Part shown: one piece after another, positions 60,791 to 64,000 of the stretch
Numbering within the stretch: position 1 is the stretch's first letter
Layout of the letters: each line of letters begins with the position of its first letter
NCBI GenBank assembly: GCA_022885665.1
Contig: JAGQDJ010000205.1
Location: forward strand, 23,267-87,266
Source of the DNA: Triops longicaudatus
Taxonomy: Eukaryota; Arthropoda; Branchiopoda; Notostraca; Triopsidae
Direction: 5' to 3'
Length of the DNA stretch: 64,000 nucleotides
Made by a program: the position numbers and the translations under genes
The notes under the pieces: model-generated
Seen by the model: the letters and a program-made list of their open reading frames with translations, nothing else
What the model was told of the DNA's origin: nothing
The model's database searches: none

Positions 60791-62667
60791 CGATTTTAAG
60801 AAAATCATGTCTCTGCTTTCATTTCTGACCTTCGTGATCTTTATCCGCTTTTGGCTTCCTTAAGAAAACCATTATCCCTTTTTTATTTACCCAATTTAAA
60901 CCGTTTCTCGAACGATTTCTTTCTCAGCTAGAGTATAACTCGAACATTTTGACTTTTCTGTATAAAACATTGCAGTCTTAGTCAGCATACTGAACAAGTT
61001 TACACACTAACCATGTGACGATTTTTAAACAAATACACTATGTGATGTCGTTGAAAGGTACGGACACTAGGCCTTGAGCTTCGTTTTCGGTCAAATTGTA
61101 TACTTTAACGAATCTTTTGCTTATCTTTCGTGCCAGAATTTCGACACTGGGAACGAAAGTGAGTAATGGCCATAGTTTATTCCCGTAACACATGGTCGAC
61201 TCTTTCGTAACAGTCCTTTGATACAATTTATGACGCTTCGTTCAGTGCTTAATCGAGTCCATGAGTTGCAATATTACTTAAAAATTCTTCATCAAGAGGC
61301 ACTAAGTCTAACAAATCGAAACACTCCTGTCATCTAAAGGCCTTTGTATTGCCTCTCCCTGATAATCGTTTTACATGGGAATTTCTAGACACCAATTTGA
61401 CGAAAAACCGCTATATTTTGCAAAATTGTTTGTCAGTAAAATTGCGCTTGGCAATTTCGACGGAGCCATGCCAGAAGTTTTTTTGTATGTCAGTCAGGAT
61501 TTTTTACGTCGATTTTATTGACACAGTCTCTGTTACCCAAACCTGAACGACTTTTATCCAATTTCGGGTGATTTTACCCAATAGAAGAAGTTAATTCGAG
61601 CATACAATCGACAATTATCGAAAAATACTTAATTTTCACGAAATTGTAACGGAAACTTCCCGCGCCGTACCCAAAACAACCCCCAAGGGAGACATTGGTG
61701 TCCGCAGTGACCTAAACAATATACTACTTTCAGTTGCATACTTATTCATGGTGCTCAATAAAAACACTAGGTTTCCCTATAAGTGGTAAACTGACATTTT
61801 GACAATTTTGTTCTGAAATATCAAAATCCACTTTACACGCGAATTAAGTTTCACTAAATAAATTAATTCGTAAGCGAATTCCATGTGTTATCTTCATGCA
61901 CCAATTTTAAGTCCTCGAAGCGATCTCAATATACTATATGTACCCGACATGCGCATTTTGTATAACATCTTGTCAAAACTGCATCTTAGCTACACGTTAA
62001 TAAGCGACTAGCTCATTTCTCTTTTTGAATTTAAAGTCCGCGTGAGTTGTAGCTCGCTTAAGGCTTGTTTTACGTAAAAAAAACTTTATGACGTATTTTT
62101 TTACGGCATATGATAAAGGTATTACGGAAATCACTTTCATCTACCAAATCATGTATCTAAGCAAGCTAAACCTGCGAAAATGAATATTTTTGCAGCGAAT
62201 AAAGAAAGTTGATTTAAAACATTTCGTCAGCGGCTAAGAACCACGTGGAAAAAGGTGCTTTGAGTGTATTTTTAAACTTTACGTAGCTCCAGACTTTCTT
62301 GAGCATGAATTCAATTACAGGGATAACGAGTATTATTGGTTGGTTTGGAGTTCTGAAAATTTAGACAATAATTGAGCCTTCAAAGGTAGTTTACCGTAAT
62401 ACATTTTCGTGAGTAACTTACAGTACTTATTTCATTTTACTTTGTCAAAAAATTAAAAGCGAAAAGTGACCATTCGAGAGAAGGAAATAAAAGTATATCG
62501 GGAAGGCTTATCGCACTTGTTTTATTCCGTGGTTTTTCTTTACAGGAAAGCGACGTCCGAAGGAAGCGATTACTTCTAGTTTCCTTTGAAACAAGCAATC
62601 GAATATGCACAAAACAACAAGGAAACAGTGATGGTCGCTTTGTAGTGAGACGGACGTTTTATGCACC
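60791..62667. other. Intergenic upstream of the right-edge receptor gene
   Basis: No exon or repeat family recognised in about 1.9 kb. The right part should contain the promoter of the sushi-domain gene starting at 62668. Confidence 0.4.
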
Positions 62668-63721
62668 ATGCTCATTGCAAACTTGATCAGTATGGTAGGG
62701 TTTGCACTGGGAGTTTCTGGTAACTTATATTGTCGTTAATCATCTTTTGTAATCAACGTGATGTTTTTGGTCAATTAGCTCGGAAATGTGGATTTCCCGA
62801 CGAACCATACAACAGTATAGTGTCCCCGAGAAAGGAAGTATATTTTGAGAAAGAGCAAGTTACTTACGTATGCAGTAATGGTTACTACACGTTAAAAGAT
62901 GATAAACTGTTTAAAGAAGTAAACAGAACCTGCCAGTGCAATGGAGCCTGGAGTGGGATCGCACCTGCTTGTGGTAAGTATATAAGAAAGTTATGCGCAA
63001 TTAATCAAACCGGCTGAATCTAGACTATTTCGATTACATCGACAAAAATAAAATGCGGGCCACTTATCCACGCGCATTAGATGACAATGATGAATCCTAT
63101 AAAACACTGTCATTGAGTTCTGGGCAATACAGCTCGGAAGTAACGGTCGATTTATATTCGGGCTCGCCTAGTACTCTGCTTGTCAGTATGCTTTACGAAG
63201 CAAAAGGTACATTTCTCAGATAAATGCTTTTTTACCATATGTAACCGTATTTTATTAGTTTCACAGTTCAGAACGAGGATATTAACCTGGCAAAAGACTT
63301 GGTGGTTGGCATGTTTCTCTTCAAGTGATCCAATCCCTCCTGGTACAAAGACGTATCGTTTGATTTCCTGCAACACGGAACTCTTGGAAAATAGTCCAGA
63401 TAAATTAAGAATAGAATTTTTACGTATTGAAGCCTCTCAACCTGCTGCCGTTCAAGTCTATACCTTACGAGTACTTGGAAGAATGAGTAAATACTTCTAT
63501 AACTTTGACCAAACTAACCCACTTGTGTCAAGCAATGGAATGCGTGTCGCCAACCAAATTACACAATGGGAACGTTGCTTTAAATGGAGATTACGCCGAT
63601 TACTCATGCAACCATGGTTACACTTTAATTGGGAGTAATAGAAGTACCTGCGTGAATATAGGCAGCAACTCATTCTGGTCCACGGAACGTCACCCAATAT
63701 GCGTCTCAGTCAACGAGACAG
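62668..63721 (+). CDS. Sushi-domain receptor family member, 3'-truncated by window edge
   Basis: Same architecture as the gene at 11369-13994, on the opposite strand. Predicted exons: 62668-62719 (signal peptide MLIANLISMVGFALGVSG), 62779-62973 (sushi 1: CGFPDEPYNS, QVTYVCSNGYYTL, RTCQCNGAWSG, PAC), 63024-63206 (module first half: DYFDYIDKNK, LDDNDESYKTLSL), 63259 or 63267-63486 (second half: GTKTYRLISCNTEL, VQVYTLRVLG), 63533-63721 (sushi 2: ECVSPTKLHNGNV, DYSCNHGYTLIGS, STCVNIG, PICVSVNETG). Intron phases are all 1, as in the intact gene. The membrane span and tail would lie beyond 64000. One exon needs either the weaker acceptor at 63257-63258 or contains a one-base frameshift, so the copy could be non-functional. 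Confidence 0.65.
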
Positions 63722-64000
63722 GTACTGCTTGCTTTTATCATACAACAAAGGACAGTTCAGACTTGGTATAATTCGTAACAACTTACTTTAGCGCTTTAAA
63801 AAGTCACAGGCTGAGTTAACGTAAAGAGCTAATTTAACGACTCCAATTTTATAACTCCAATAATAATTTAAAAACTCCAATAATAAATACAACTCCAATT
63901 TTTCTCGTTCTTTTGAGCTTATTGTTCCTGTCCTTATCTCGCAACTCGGTATTACACGTGTGTTGTCTGTCAAACACTTGAAAATGACACACAGACTACG

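Overview
The window is eukaryotic nuclear DNA, about 64% A+T. It holds multi-exon genes with GT..AG introns, AATAAA signals, several transposon families and blocks rich in the degenerate pentamer CCTAA/TTAGG, which is the arthropod telomere unit. The genes are animal genes of arthropod flavour: a Gprk2-like GRK carrying YRDCKPEN, a CG6966-type FEM-1 and a Pao/BEL remnant. I infer an arthropod but cannot name the order. Exons were assembled by hand from reading frame, splice sites and intron phase, so internal boundaries are predictions.

Layout. 1136-4852 (+): 3' part of a rhotekin gene. 5470-6166 (+): mitochondrial ribosomal protein mS26, convergent with 6269-8361 (-), a SMYD5 methyltransferase. 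9.1-15.3 kb: a receptor locus on the minus strand, with an intact sushi-domain transmembrane receptor (11369-13994), a decayed second copy (9480-10290) and two LINE tails. 15.3-24.5 kb: no recognisable host gene, only LINE and other transposon traces. 24536-33723 (-): a complete G-protein-coupled receptor kinase of the GRK4/5/6 class. 34264-41886 (+): head to head with it, the diflavin reductase NDOR1, with Harbinger and BEL/Pao debris in intron 3. 42-45 kb: nested non-autonomous elements. 45072-46820 (+): a complete cathepsin L. 48004-55.9 kb (-): FEM1, with a tandem array in an intron. 56-62.6 kb: intergenic with small transposons. 62668 to the right edge (+): the first exons of another member of the sushi receptor family.

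The most unusual item is the receptor family. The intact member is predicted as signal peptide, sushi domain, an unfamiliar Cys-poor beta-rich module, a second sushi domain, a half module, one membrane span, and a cytoplasmic tail of about 330 residues. That tail carries eleven Yxx(V/I) motifs, three of which fit the strict ITIM pattern, and it ends in a 44-residue tandem repeat. This looks like a lineage-specific immune-type or adhesion receptor signalling through tyrosine phosphorylation. A decayed copy lies beside it, and a fragment plus a further copy lie about 50 kb away on the other strand.

The housekeeping genes (mS26, SMYD5, NDOR1, GRK, FEM1) have no evident joint pathway. Their proximity reflects ordinary animal gene order.
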